A DNA stretch of 64,000 nucleotides from Salvelinus alpinus (lineage: Eukaryota > Chordata > Actinopteri > Salmoniformes > Salmonidae), in contig NC_092110.1 in NCBI RefSeq assembly GCF_045679555.1, positions 5,452,390 to 5,516,389 of the forward strand, read 5' to 3'. The notes under the pieces are model-generated. The model was given only the letters and a program-made list of their open reading frames with translations. It was not told the DNA's origin and made no database searches. The translations under genes were made by a program, and so were the position numbers. Shown here in pieces: positions 45,237 to 58,600 of this stretch; positions within the stretch are counted from its first letter, which is position 1, and the number at the start of each line of letters is the position of its first letter.

Positions 45237-45432
45237 TGTAAATGTGATATTTCAGAATTGTATTTTTAATACATTTGCAAACATTTCTAAAAACCTATTT
45301 TTGCTTTGTCATTATGTGGTATTGTGTGTAGATCGATGAGGTAAAAAAAACGATTTAATACATTTTAGAATAAGTCTGTAACGTAATCAAATGTGGAAGA
45401 AGTCAAAGGGTCTAAGTACTATCCGAATGCAC
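45237..45432. repeat. DNA transposon end fragment
   Basis: GTGGAAGAAGTCAAAGGGTC...CCGAATGCACTGTA is the typical right end of a common salmonid DNA element, directly abutting the Tc1 copy. Confidence 0.55.
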
Positions 45433-45761
45433 TGTATATACACACATTACAACGGTTTTCAAAAGTGACCGTGATTGCGCAATAAAGTCAGGACTTATTT
45501 CCAGTGTGGTCCCTATCTTTTTTTGTATATAAATAGATATAAATGACATAGATACAGACACATTACAGAGATACAATCCCAAAAATACTGTTCACACATA
45601 AGGCAGCTTTTGACCTTATCTTAAGAAGTGGTTACGGTTGGTATGGCTTTGAGTTGCTATGGTAGTTTGTTCCACTCAAAAGCGCCGGTATTTAATAATG
45701 TATTCCCACCAGATAGACTCATATTTAAAACAGTGAATATTAGAGTGTCTTAGGTATTTTC

Positions 45762-45872
45762 TTAAACTGCATTGTTGGTTAAGGGCTTGTAAGTAAGCAT
45801 TTCACTGTAAGGTTTACACCTGTTGTATTCGGTGCATGTGACAAATACAATTTGATTTGATTTGGACACTAA
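45762..45872 (+). repeat. Retroposon tail repeat, copy 3
   Basis: GGGCTTGTAAGTAAGCATTTCACTGTAAGG through TGACAAATACAATTTGATTTGATTTG, as at 27925 and 34508. Confidence 0.75.
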
Positions 45873-46586
45873 CAAATAAAATAAATTGGGATAGGTACCT
45901 GGGGCTGAGTGAGTGATAATTCTGTGGTTCAGACCAAGTTCAATTAATACTATTATTTTTTCCACTGTTTTTCGGGTTCCCCAACTTGCAGCCCACAGGC
46001 CAAATTGTTTTCTGAGCAATTTTTTTAAATGTTTATTATTTTTTAATTTTTTTTATTCTTCATTGTTGGACATAAAACACTAAAAACACAAGGAAGTCAG
46101 CTCCAAATGATTTTGATTTTGGAACTATTTCCCCAAGTATTCCCACACATAATAAGGAGATGTTATCTTATGCAAATGTAAGCAAGTTTTGAAATTATGA
46201 TTATGTTTTAGTAAAAAATGCTATATGTTTGGGCTTCTAAATCTAGTTGATGATCTCTGCTTTAGGGGGTCTATAGCTAGGTTTCCACTCTTGGCCGACT
46301 GATGGTTTTGTCACTAAACATGTTGCGTAGGTATAGCGATTGTGCCCTGGTATTGCCACTTGGGCTCTAGCCAATAGCTCGCGGATACAGTGTGGGAATA
46401 GCCAACAAAAAAGATTATTAGGGACAAAATTGAGAGATTGTTTTAATTTGTCAAATGGCAGCCAAGTACCAATCAACATGTCACAAGAATAAGACCCTCG
46501 ATATTTATTGAATGGAGCATCAAGATCATCCCCATGCACTTTCACCACCCTGTGAAGTTCATCATTATTTAACATGTAGCCTAATA

Positions 46587-47626
46587 CAAGGTTTCCCAAA
46601 CTTGGTCCTGGGGCCCTGCCTGGGTGCACGTTTTGGTTTTTGCCCTAGCACTACACAGCTGATTCAAATAATCAAAGCTTGATGCTGAGTTGGTTATTTG
46701 AATCAGCTGTGTAGTGCTAGGGCATTAAACCAAAACGTGCACCCAGGAGGAAACAAAACGTGCACCCAGGGGGAACCAAAACGTGCACCCAGGAGGAAAC
46801 AAAACGTGCACCCAGGTCGAAACAAAACGTGCACCCAGGGGGAACCAAAACGTGCACCCAGGAGGAAACAAAACGTGCACCCAGGTCGAAACAAAACGTG
46901 CACCCAGGGGGAACCAAAACGTGCACACAGGAGGAACCAAAACGTGCACCCAGGAGGAACCAAAACGTGCACCCAGGGGGAAACAAAACGTGCACCCAGG
47001 GGGAAACAAAACGTGCACCCAGGGGGAACCAAAACGTGCACCCAGGGGGAAACAAAACGTGCACCCAGGGGGAACCAAAACGTGCACCCAGGTGGAACCA
47101 AAACGTGCACCCAGGGGGAACCAAAACGTGCACCCAGGGGGAAACAAAACGTGCACCCAGAGGGAACCAAAACGTGCACCCAGGGGGAACCAAAACGTGC
47201 ACCCAGGGGGAAACAAAACGTGCACCCAGGGGGAACCAAACCGTGCACCCAGGGGGAACCAAAATGTGCACCCAGGGGGAACCAAAACGTGCACCCAGGG
47301 GGAACCAAAACGTGCACCCAGGAGGAACCAAAAAGTGCACCCAGGGGGAACCAAAACGTGCACCCAGGGGGAACCAAAAGGTGCACCCAGGGGGAACTAA
47401 AACGTGCACCCAGGGGGAACCAAAACGTGCACCCAGGGGGAACCAAAACGTGCACCCAGGACAAAACAAAACGTGCACCCAGGGTGAAACAAAATGTGCA
47501 CCCAGGAGGAAACAAAACGTGCACCCAGGAGGAAACAAAACGTGCACCCAGGGGGAACCAAAACGTGCACCCAGGGGGAACCAAAACGTGCACCCAGGGG
47601 GGCAGGACCGAGTTTGGGAAACTCTG
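46587..47626. mobile_element. hAT-type palindromic MITE expanded by an internal minisatellite
   Basis: Ends CAAGGTTTCCCAAACTTGGT and, in complement, CAGAGTTTCCCAAACTCGGT. Flanks GCCTAATA (46579-46586) and GCCTGATA (47627-47634) are an 8-bp duplication with one mismatch. The palindrome centre is near 46680 (TGATTCAAATAATCAA / TTATTTGAATCA). The left arm has one inverted copy of CTGGGTGCACGTTTTGGTTT; the right arm has 38. Confidence 0.88.
46731..47600. repeat. 23-bp minisatellite (38 copies)
   Basis: Unit ACCAAAACGTGCACCCAGG-GGGA. GTGCACCC recurs from 46737 to 47588, exactly 37 steps of 23 bases with no insertion or deletion. Variation is limited to single bases (GGGGGAACC, GGAGGAAAC, GTCGAAAC). 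Because 23 is not a multiple of three and the unit has no stop, all three frames on both strands stay open and give false proteins. Confidence 0.97.
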
Positions 47627-47919
47627 GCCTGATAAACTGCATTCTTTCCCAGGACGTGGTGACAGTTTTTAATCCAACATGTACTTTACTTGGTTGAAAC
47701 CTGGTTGATATCAAGCCATTTTGAGGATGCTGGAATGACATTTTGGACGAATGTGCGTATGCCTAGAGGAAACTTTTAAAGTAGACAAATCAGATGAAAA
47801 CATGGTGACTGGTTGTGTTTATGCCACATATACAGCGTAATACATGTTTAAATGACAAATATTTAGGTTATATCGAAGCGTTCTAGGTGCACGAGGAAAA
47901 GCCCTCGTATTGGAGAGGA

Positions 47920-47948
47920 GGCAGAGCAAGCATTAAGCTTGCTCTGCC
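47920..47948. repeat. Short perfect hairpin
   Basis: GGCAGAGCAAGC, loop ATTAA, GCTTGCTCTGCC: a 12-bp perfect stem. No T run follows and function is unknown. Confidence 0.7.
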
Positions 47949-48685
47949 TGTATTGTCTCTTAACAAGATCAATAGGGGATCATTTCCAGCTGCGTGTCTC
48001 ATGTCTTTACTCTTCTTTCATGCACAGTGATGCACCTGGCCTCTCCACTGCCTATCAGCTATTCCTAGTTGTTATTGTGGATTCATATTGAAAATTGATG
48101 CAGCTTTGAATGCTTTTACGTGTGGTATGATTGCTAATAGCCTATTGCCAATATGTACAAATGCTCCACCTACCACTATTGTCACTATTAGTAGTGGATA
48201 GTGGGCAGGATAGACAGACTGGTAGACTATATTGACCTGTGGTATAGTAGAAGTTACCGTGCAGACAAACGTAGCGCATAAGGGTAGTACCAAAACACCT
48301 TGATATAGGGGAGACGCATGTAAGCAGATGAAGACATTTGGCTAGGATGGAAGAAATGATATAGTACAACCTGCAATAGAGCGAATGCAAACCAGGGAGA
48401 AAAATCTCTACCCTCCCCTGTGCCCAATAAAAAACCACACAACTCTCCCCAAAGCCCCCCAGAAGTTTGACAACCCTCCCCTATTTTGGAACCCCCAATC
48501 CTGTCCCTAACCTCTCCCAAGATCAAACTCACGTGCTATGGCGGTCCAAACAGGGTTTAGTATTGCCATTGTAGTAGGCTACACGTGGTATAGTAATATA
48601 AGATACTGTCATGTTCATATCCTAAATGAAGGAGGGTTTAACTCAATATTAAAATCTACATGAAGCCACTTGACTGTTCCGTTTC
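47949..48685. other. Non-coding stretch, nothing recognised
   Basis: Open frames here are short and without similarity. AT-rich intronic or intergenic DNA. Confidence 0.4.
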
Positions 48686-48837
48686 AGTCATTTTTAGCAG
48701 ACACTCTTATCCAGAGCAAGTAGGGTTTAAGTACCTTGCTTAAAGGCACATCAACAGATTTCACCTAGTCAGCTCAGGGATTCAAACCAGCAACCTTTCA
48801 GTTCCTGGCCCAACCTCTTAACCGCTAGGCTACCACC
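48686..48837 (-). repeat. tRNA-derived SINE with L2-type tail, copy A
   Basis: On the minus strand a tRNA-like head (GGTAGCCTAGCGGTTAAGAG; B box GGTTTGAATCC) leads into a body and a tail GCTCTGGATAAGAGTGTCTGC that matches the 3' end of the LINE at 31376-33738. Confidence 0.8.
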
Positions 48838-48907
48838 CAGGCCATGATAGAGCTATTACATATTCTTTTCTATTTTATTCTATAAGAAAAACCATGCAAC
48901 TTCATCT

Positions 48908-49096
48908 CACTGGGCAAAAACTGGTTGAGCCAACATTGTTTCCACGTAAATTTCAACCCCCGAATTGAAATGTGATGATTTTTCTTAACCCAAATTGAAT
49001 GTCATGGTGACATTTTCTGTTGATTTCACGTTGAATTCATGACAACTCAAATGTAAATCAAAAATAGACATTGAACTGACGTCTGTGCCTAGTGGG
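48908..49096. mobile_element. MITE with CACTGGGCA/CACTAGGCA ends
   Basis: CACTGGGCAAAAACTGG at the left and, in complement, CCCACTAGGCACAGACG at the right form short inverted ends around AT-rich, repeat-like DNA. Confidence 0.45.
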
Positions 49097-49099
49097 ATC

Positions 49100-50590
49100 T
49101 TTTTATGTATATGTATGAAAAGTATATGGTGTAGTGTTGTCTCTGTCTGTGTGGCCGGTATAGTTGTGCATTAGAGGACCATCTATAGATATTAACAATC
49201 TATCAGAAGCAGGAACGACAGATCTCAGACTGTCCCGTGAGTGTAGGGGAGCAAGGTAGACGATTGCCTCTCCTGTCTCTCTCTGTCACACTCTTTGATA
49301 TAGCTTCTTCTTTCTTCACTGTGGGGCAGCTTCCCTGGCACAGGTTAAGCCTAGTTCGGCACTAAAAAGCATCTGAATACTTATACGTATTAGTGCAGTA
49401 CCAGGCTTCATTTGTGTCTGAAAACATGGTACTATTTGTTTGCCTCTACCAGATTTTCACCATGCGAAGGCAAGATGTCACAGACCTCACTCCAGCTGTC
49501 GCTGGTACACTTTCCCACACGTTGAGTCACTAGTCCTCCTAACCACACCCATCTGCCATTTCTCATTTCTCCCTCTCCACTTTCCATGCTACTCGGAAAA
49601 TCCAAAAATTACAGATGAAACATCGGCTGACTGTGTTCTCTAGTTAGTTGCCACGGTTCATGCTCGGTTGTTTTGTGTTGGCCTTTATATTTCATACAAA
49701 GGGAGGTGTTTTTGTATTTCCATTTCCCTCTCTAGCTATCATGAAATTCCTTTGCAAAGGTTTGAATCGACACTCTAATCGCTGTTCAATCAAGACGACT
49801 GATTGAAAGATGTATCTTGCTGAATGTACCCGGCTGGTGTTTTTGATATTATAATTGGTGAGGACTGTAATGGGGCTAAGGTTTCTGCCTCCACCTGAAC
49901 TAAGCTGTGCCTGGGTAGAGGCTGCCACTTCAGTGAAGAGGTAGTCTTTGTCCATGCCATGTAGCATCCAGAGAGGCTATGCCATGACATGTGCTCCTGT
50001 CGTCAGTTTGGCCCAGACCAACATGGCATCCTGGGTTTCATGCAGTTAGGCTAGTGGATTTAATGGTGTCAGCAGACATGCACGTCACATAGCGTAGGGA
50101 CATGCCTGCTCTGTTGGAGCTAGCCCAGGTTGTGTGTGCGGTGATAAGGGGATCCCCTGTGCTGCTAGTCAGTGGGTGGAGGTAGGGTTATGTCTGATAA
50201 CATCCCCCTGCACGGGACTGATACAGAGATGAGGAGGAGGGAGACCTGGGCCTGAATTCACAAAGCGCCTTAGAGTATCTCTGTTCCTTACTGACCAGAT
50301 CAGTCACTCAGTACAGTCTTCGTTCACAGTCGCTGCTGTCCCTGTCTGTTCCTAAGGCTAGAACTGAGATGGGGAAACAATATTTGTCCCATAATGCCCC
50401 TTCATCCTGGACCATGCTTCAAAAGATAGTTAGTGAAATTAGGGAGTTAGTCCTTGCCTGTTTTTAAGACTCTGATTGACTGTTTGTGATAACTGCAGTT
50501 GTTTCTAATATTCAATTGTATCCGTAACTCGTGACACTTTGTCTTTTGTGTGTATTTTGTATATGTTTTTTGTCATATTCTATGTACACG
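49100..50590. other. Non-coding stretch, mostly unique
   Basis: No exon recognised. Contains one member of a 41-bp direct repeat (49693-49733). Confidence 0.4.
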
Positions 50591-50594
50591 CTGC

Positions 50595-50702
50595 CATTTC
50601 CCTGTTTTGCCTTCTTGCCAGGTCGCCCTCGCAAAAGAGGTTCTCAATCTCAATGGGTCTTACCTGGTTAAATAGAGGTGAAATAAAAAAACAAATAAAA
50701 AT
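50595..50702 (+). repeat. Retroposon 3' tail
   Basis: GCCTTCTTGCCAGGTCGCCC, then TACCTGGTTAAATAGAGGTG and AAATAAAAAAACAAATAAAAAT: the A-rich 3' end of a common fish retroposon. Confidence 0.55.
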
Positions 50703-51027
50703 AAGTGCTGACCTATGACCCTCCCTCTTATTTATTATGATTTATAAAGGCGAAACTGAGTCCAGATCCACCACCACAACACCACTGTATACTACGTAAC
50801 CACAACCAGGGCCCCTTCTCTGAATGGCAAAGAACCAGTCATCCTTCTATCTCCTTCAAACCAGAGGTTGACTTTGTCGTGTAAGGGGAGGGGAGAGGTA
50901 ATGTGCATAGTGTGACTGTACCTCCACAATACAGATGGTACAGTCACACCTCTGGACATGTGAATAGAACTCGACGTAATAATGCCGGGTTGGGTTGAAT
51001 CCTTGAGACGCAGTTGAGATACAGTAT

Positions 51028-51165
51028 ATATCAAGTTTCGAGCTTTATTAGTAGTCGTGTGTACAGGATACACATGGTGTTCGCCGTCCAACGAAATGCT
51101 TCCTTGCAGGCTCCTTCTCGACAATGCAACAACAATAAGAAATAATCAAAAGATAAGAATACGAA
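51028..51165. repeat. Dispersed repeat fragment
   Basis: CAAGTTTCGAGCTTTATTAG and CGTCCAACGAAATGCTTCCT are recognisable as a frequent fish retroposon tail in inverse orientation. Confidence 0.4.
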
Positions 51166-51427
51166 CATAAAGTCTGTGTGTTATAACTAACTTTCTCCCA
51201 AATCCCTGTTGACATCAGTGTATGATTCACGTGAAGGTTCAAGCTGCACGTGCATAGCTCAAGTCAGGCGCTGGCCACATTGTAAACATAACTGGCAACA
51301 ATATCTATGATTTGCATTGAATTATGACTCTCTAGTACTAATATCTAGTATTTCTGCACTACAGGAGAACACCACCCAAGGACTCTCTCCCATATCCATT
51401 GGACTGTACAGACACATTCCCACACAA

Positions 51428-51562
51428 TATTTAGCAGACACTCCTATCCAGAGCAAGTAGTGTTATGTGCCTTGCTCAAGGGCACATCAACCGATTTTTT
51501 GCCTAGTCAGCTCAGGGATTCAAACCATTGACCTTTCTGTTACTGTTCGGCTACCTGCCTCC
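51428..51562 (-). repeat. tRNA-derived SINE with L2-type tail, copy B
   Basis: Same architecture as copy A: TTAGCAGACACTCCTATCCA...CTTGCTCAAGGGCACATCAA...GGCTCAGGGATTCAAACC-like head, with a damaged tRNA end. Confidence 0.75.
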
Positions 51563-52130
51563 CAGCCACACTAACATTAAACCAGATGTAGCTAGCAGAA
51601 ACACACAGACCCACACACCCACGTTTACAGTTGAAACGTTGACGGTACCACATCACAGGAAGGCGGTTTGTACGTAACATTCATCAAGTTCCCCAGTAGA
51701 GACAGATAGGGGGTTGCCCTTCCCTTGTGTGAGGTGATAAGAGCGGCACGCTGCGCTAAGATAGAGCTATCTTGGTGGCTAACCTTTCCACACACACACA
51801 CCCCACTCTGTGACGGTTGGGGGATATGTCAGGCTCAAAATGGCCACGGCTGATGAGGGATGAGTGAGTTGAGGAGTGAAGGGAACTACTTGTGATTCCT
51901 AAATAGCAGCAAAAGGTTGTAAACAAAACAGTATACATTCCTAGGATGTATGTTACAGCATTTCTTCTCTGGGAATTTTTGCTTTACATTCAGAACAGTT
52001 TGTTGTCTTCCTATAGTCTGCCATCTTTTTGTTTGAAATTGTAGGTATGGACAGGCAGTCTTTTTTTAATACTAAATGCTAACATACAAAGGGAGGTGTT
52101 TTTGTATTTCCATTTCCCTCTCTTCCCTAA

Positions 52131-52301
52131 CATCATTTAACAGACACTCTTATCCAGAGTTAATTACAGTAGCAATTAGTGTTGAGTGCCTTGCTCAAGG
52201 GCACATCGGCAGATTTGTTTCACCTAGTTGGCTCAGGGATTCAACCAAGCAACATTTCAGTTACTGGCCAAACCCTCTTAACCACTAGGCTACTCGCCAC
52301 C
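52131..52301 (-). repeat. tRNA-derived SINE with L2-type tail, copy C
   Basis: CATTTAACAGACACTCTTAT at the tail side and TCTTAACCACTAGGCTAC at the tRNA side, as in copies A and B. Confidence 0.8.
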
Positions 52302-52676
52302 AGTATATTTGAGTAAGACTTCATGTAGTGGCGATTCCCTATGAAAAGCCACTGGCACAGGAGATAGCTGTCCATAACACGTCCACAGAAATCAACTTTC
52401 CAAACATTACTCTTTTTGGGTGAAATTCTCATTTATTGGGTATATAAAATATAAATAGCGGTAACACGGTAATAACTATATGTGCTCTCCTCTCACCTGT
52501 GCTAACACTTCCTGGTCACCTGTGCTACCTATATAGACACACTGACCAGTGACCCATGACCCCAACATATAGTGCCCTCTGGTGTACAAAACAAGTAAAA
52601 ATAACCATTGACAGACAACATATGCACAACACATAAAAAGGTAATCTTCTGGGTTCTTTATTTTGTTTTATGCATA

Positions 52677-55600
52677 CACATAATACAGCTATCATACCCA
52701 TAACATAATACAACTATCCTACCCATAACATAATACAACTATCCTACCCATAACATAATACAACTATCCTACCTATAACATAATACAGCTATCCTACCCA
52801 TAACATAATACAACTATCCTACCTATAACATAATACAGCTATCCTACCCATAACATAATACAACTATCCTACCTATAACATAATACAACTATCCTACCCA
52901 TAACATAATACAGCTATCATACCCATAACATAATACAACTATCCTACCTATAACATAATACAGCTATCATACCCATAACATAATACAACTATCCTACCTA
53001 TAACATAATACAACTATCCTACCCATAACATAATACAGCTATCATACCCATAACATAATACAACTATCCTACCCATAACATAATACAACTATCCTACCCA
53101 TAACATAATACAACTATCCTACCCATAACATAATACAGCTATCCTACCCATAACATAATACAACTATCCTACCCATAACACAATACAACTATCCTACCCA
53201 TAACATAATACAGCTATCCTACCCATAACATAATACAACTATCCTACCCATAACATAATACAACTATCCTACCCATAACATAATACAACTATCCTACCCA
53301 TAACATAATACAACTATCATACCCATAACATAATACAGCTATCATACCCATAACATAATACAACTATCCTACCCATAACATAATACAACTATCATACCCA
53401 TAACATTATACAGCTGTCATACCCATAACATAATACAGCTATCATGCCCATAACATTATACAGCTATCATACCCATAACATAATACAACTATCATACCCA
53501 TAACATTATACAGCTGTCATACCCATAACATAATACAGCTATCATACCCATAACATTATATAGCTATCATACCCATAACATAATACAGCTATCGTACCCA
53601 TAACATAATACAGCTATCATACCCATAACATAATACAGCTATCGTACCCATAACATAATACAGCTATCATACCCATAACATAATACAGCTATCATACCCA
53701 TAACATAATACAACTATCATACCCATAACATTATATAGCTATCATACCCATAACATTATACAGCTATCATACCCATAACATAATACAGCTATCATACCCA
53801 TAACATAATACAGCTATCGTACCCACAACATAATACAGCTATCATACCCATAACATAATACAAATATCATACCCATAACATAATACAGCTATCGTACCCA
53901 ATACATAATACAACTATCAAACCCATAACATAATACAACTATCCTACCCATAACATAATACAACTATCATACCCATAACATAATACAACTATCCTACCCA
54001 TAACATAATACAACTATCGTACCCATAACATAATACAACTATCCTACCCATAACATTATACAGCTATCATACCCATAACATAATACAACTATCATACCCA
54101 TAACATAATACAACTATCCTACCCATAACATAATACAACTATCCTACCCATAACATAATACAACTATTGTACCCATAACATAATACAACTATCCTACCCA
54201 TAACATTATACAGCTATCATACCCATGACATAATACAACTATCAAACCCATGACATAATACAACTATCCTACCCATAACATAATACAACTATCCTACCCA
54301 TAACATAATACAACTATCCTACCCATAACATTATACAGCTATCATACCCATAACATTATACAGCTATCATACCCATGACATAATACAACTATCAAACCCA
54401 TGACATAATACAACTATCATACCCATAACATTATACAGCTATCATACCCATAACATTATACAGCTATCATACCCATGACATAATACAACTATCAAACCCA
54501 TGACATAATACAACTATCATACCCATAACATAATACAACTATCCTACCCATAACATTATACAGCTATCATACCCATGACATAATACAACTATCAAACCCA
54601 TAACATAATACAGCTATCATACCCATAACATAATACAACTATCCTACCCTTAACATAATACAGCTATCATACCCACAACATAATACAGCTATCCTACCCA
54701 TAACATAATACAACTATCCTACCCATAACATAATACAACTATCCTACCCATAACATAATACAACTATCCTACCCATAACATAATACAACTATCATACCCA
54801 TAACATAATACAGCTATCATACCCATAACATAATACAACTATCCTACCCATAACATAATACAACTATCCTACCCATAACATAATACAACTATTATACCCA
54901 TAACATAATACAACTATCCTACCCATAACATAATACAACTATCCTACCCATAATACAATACAGCTATCATACCCATAACATAATACAACTATCCTACCCA
55001 TAACATAATACAACTATCCTACCCATAACATAATACAACTATCATACCCATAACATTATACAGCTGTCATACCCATAACATAATACAGCTATCATACCCA
55101 TAACATAATACAGCTATCATACCCATAACATAATACAGCTATCATACCCATAACATAATACAACTATCACACCGATAACATTATATAGCTATCATACCCA
55201 TAACATAATACAGCTATCATACCCATAACATAATACAGCTATCATACCCATAACATAATACAGCTATCATACCCATAACATAATACAGCTATCGTACCCA
55301 TAACATAATACAGCTATCGTACCCATAACATAATACAGCTATCGTACCCACAACATAATACAGCTATTATACCCATAACATAATGCAACTATCATACCCA
55401 TAACATAATACAGCTATCGTACCCATAACATAATACAACTATCAAACCCATAACATAATACAACTATCCTACCCATAACAGAATACAACTATCCTACCCA
55501 TAACAGAATACAACTATCCTACCCATAACATAATACAACTATCGTACCCATAACATAATACAACTATCCTACCCATAACATTATACAGCTATCATACCCA

Positions 55601-58600
55601 TGACATAATACAACTATCCTACCCATAACATAATACAACTATCCTACCCATAACATTATATAGCTATCATACCCATAACATTATACAGCTATCATACCCA
55701 TAACATAATACAGCTATCATACCCATAACATAATACAGCTATCGTACCCACAACATAATACAGCTATCATACCCATAACATAATACAGCTATCGTACCCA
55801 TAACATAATACAACTATCAAACCCATAACATAATACAACTATCCTACCCATAACATAATACAACTATCCTACCCATAACATAATACAACTATCGTACCCA
55901 TAACATAATACAACTATCCTACCCATAACATTATACAGCTATCATACCCATAACATAATACAACTATCATACCCATAACATAATACAACTATCCTACCCA
56001 TAACATAATACAACTATCCTACCCATAACATAATACAACTATTGTACCCATAACATAATACAACTATCCTACCCATAACATTATACAGCTATCATACCCA
56101 TGACATAATACAACTATCAAACCCATGACATAATACAACTATCCTACCCATAACATAATACAACTATCCTACCCATAACATAATACAACTATCGTACCCA
56201 TAACATAATACAACTAGCATACCCATAACATAATACAACTATCCTACCCATAACATTATACAGCTATCATACCCATAACATTATACAGCTATCATACCCA
56301 TGACATAATACAACTATCAAACCCATGACATAATACAACTATCATACCCATAACATAATACAACTATCCTACCCATAACATTATACAGCTATCATACCCA
56401 TGACATAATACAACTATCAAACCCATAACATAATACAGCTATCATACCCATAACATAATACAACTATCCTACCCATAACATAATACAACTATCATACCCA
56501 TAACATAATACAACTATCCTACCCTTAACATAATACAGCTATCATACCCACAACATAATACAGCTATCCTACCCATAACATAATACAACTATCCTACCCA
56601 TAACATAATACAACTATCCTACCCATAACATAATACAACTATCCTACCCATAACATAATACAACTATCATACCCATAACATAATACAGCTATCATACCCA
56701 TAACATTATACAACTATCATATCCATAACATAATACAACTATCCTACCCGTAACATAATACACCTATCCTACCCATAACATAATACAACTATTATACCCA
56801 TAACATAATACAACTATCCTACCCATAACATAATACAACTATCCTACCCATAATACAATACAGCTATCATACCCATAACATAATACAACTATCCTACCCA
56901 TAACATAATACAACTATCCTACCCATAACATAATACAACTATCATACCCATAACATTATACAGCTGTCATACCCATAACATAATACAGCTATCATACCCA
57001 TAACATTATACAGCTATCATACCCATGACATAATACAACTATCATACCCATAACAAAATACAGCTATCATACGCATAACATAATACAGCTATCATACCCA
57101 TAACATAATACAACTATCCTACCCATAACATAATACAACTATCATACCCATAACATAATACAGCTATCGTACCCATAACATAATACAGCTATCGTACCCA
57201 TAACATAATACAGCTATCGTACCCACAACATAATACAGCTATCATACCCATAACATAATACAACTATCATACCCATAACATAATACAGCTATCGTACCCA
57301 TAACATAATACAACTATCAAACCCATAACATAATACAACTATCCTACCCATAACATAATACAACTATCATACCCATAACATAATACAACTATCAAACCCA
57401 TAACATAATACAACTATCCTACCCATAACATAATACAACTATCCTACCCATAACATAATACAACTATCGTACCCATAACATAATACAACTATCCTACCCA
57501 TAACATTATACAGCTATCATACCCATAACATAATACAACTATCATACCCATAACATAATACAACTATCCTACCCATAACATAATACAACTATCCTACCCA
57601 TAACATAATACAACTATTGTACCCATAACATAATACAACTATCCTACCCATAACATTATACAGCTATCATACCCATGACATAATACAACTATCAAACCCA
57701 TGACATAATACAACTATCCTACCCATAACATAATACAACTATCCTACCCATAACATAATACAACTATCGTACCCATAACATAATACAACTAGCATACCCA
57801 TAACATAATACAACTATCCTACCCATAACATTATACAGCTATCATACCCATAACATTATACAGCTATCATACCCATGACATAATACAACTATCAAACCCA
57901 TGACATAATACAACTATCATACCCATGACATAATACAACTATCCTACCCATAACATTATACAGCTATCATACCCATGACATAATACAACTATCAAACCCA
58001 TAACATAATACAGCTATCATACCCATAACATAATACAACTATCCTACCCATAACATAATACAACTATCATACCCATAACATAATACAACTATCCTACCCT
58101 TAACATAATACAGCTATCATACCCACAACATAATACAGCTATCCTACCCATAACATAATACAACTATCCTACCCATAACATAATACAACTATCCTACCCA
58201 TAACATAATACAACTATCCTACCCATAACATAATACAACAATCATACCCATAACATAATACAGCTATCATACCCATAACATTATACAACTATCATATCCA
58301 TAACATAATACAACTATCCTACCCATAACATAATACAACTATCCTACCCATAACATAATACAACTATTATACCCATAACATAATACAACTATCCTACCCA
58401 TAACATAATACAACTATCCTACCCATAATACAATACAGCTATCATACCCATAACATAATACAACTATCCTACCCATAACATAATACAACTATCCTACCCA
58501 TAACATAATACAACTATCCTACCCATAACATTATACAGCTATCATACCCATAACATTATACAGCTATCATACCCATGACATAATACAACTATCAAACCCA

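Noticed and set aside
46698..47741. Long frames on both strands in every phase (for example HPGGTKTCTQ and GCTFWFPLGARF repeats)
   Set aside because: Product of the stop-free 23-bp minisatellite; the unit length is not a multiple of three, so one repeat gives all frames.
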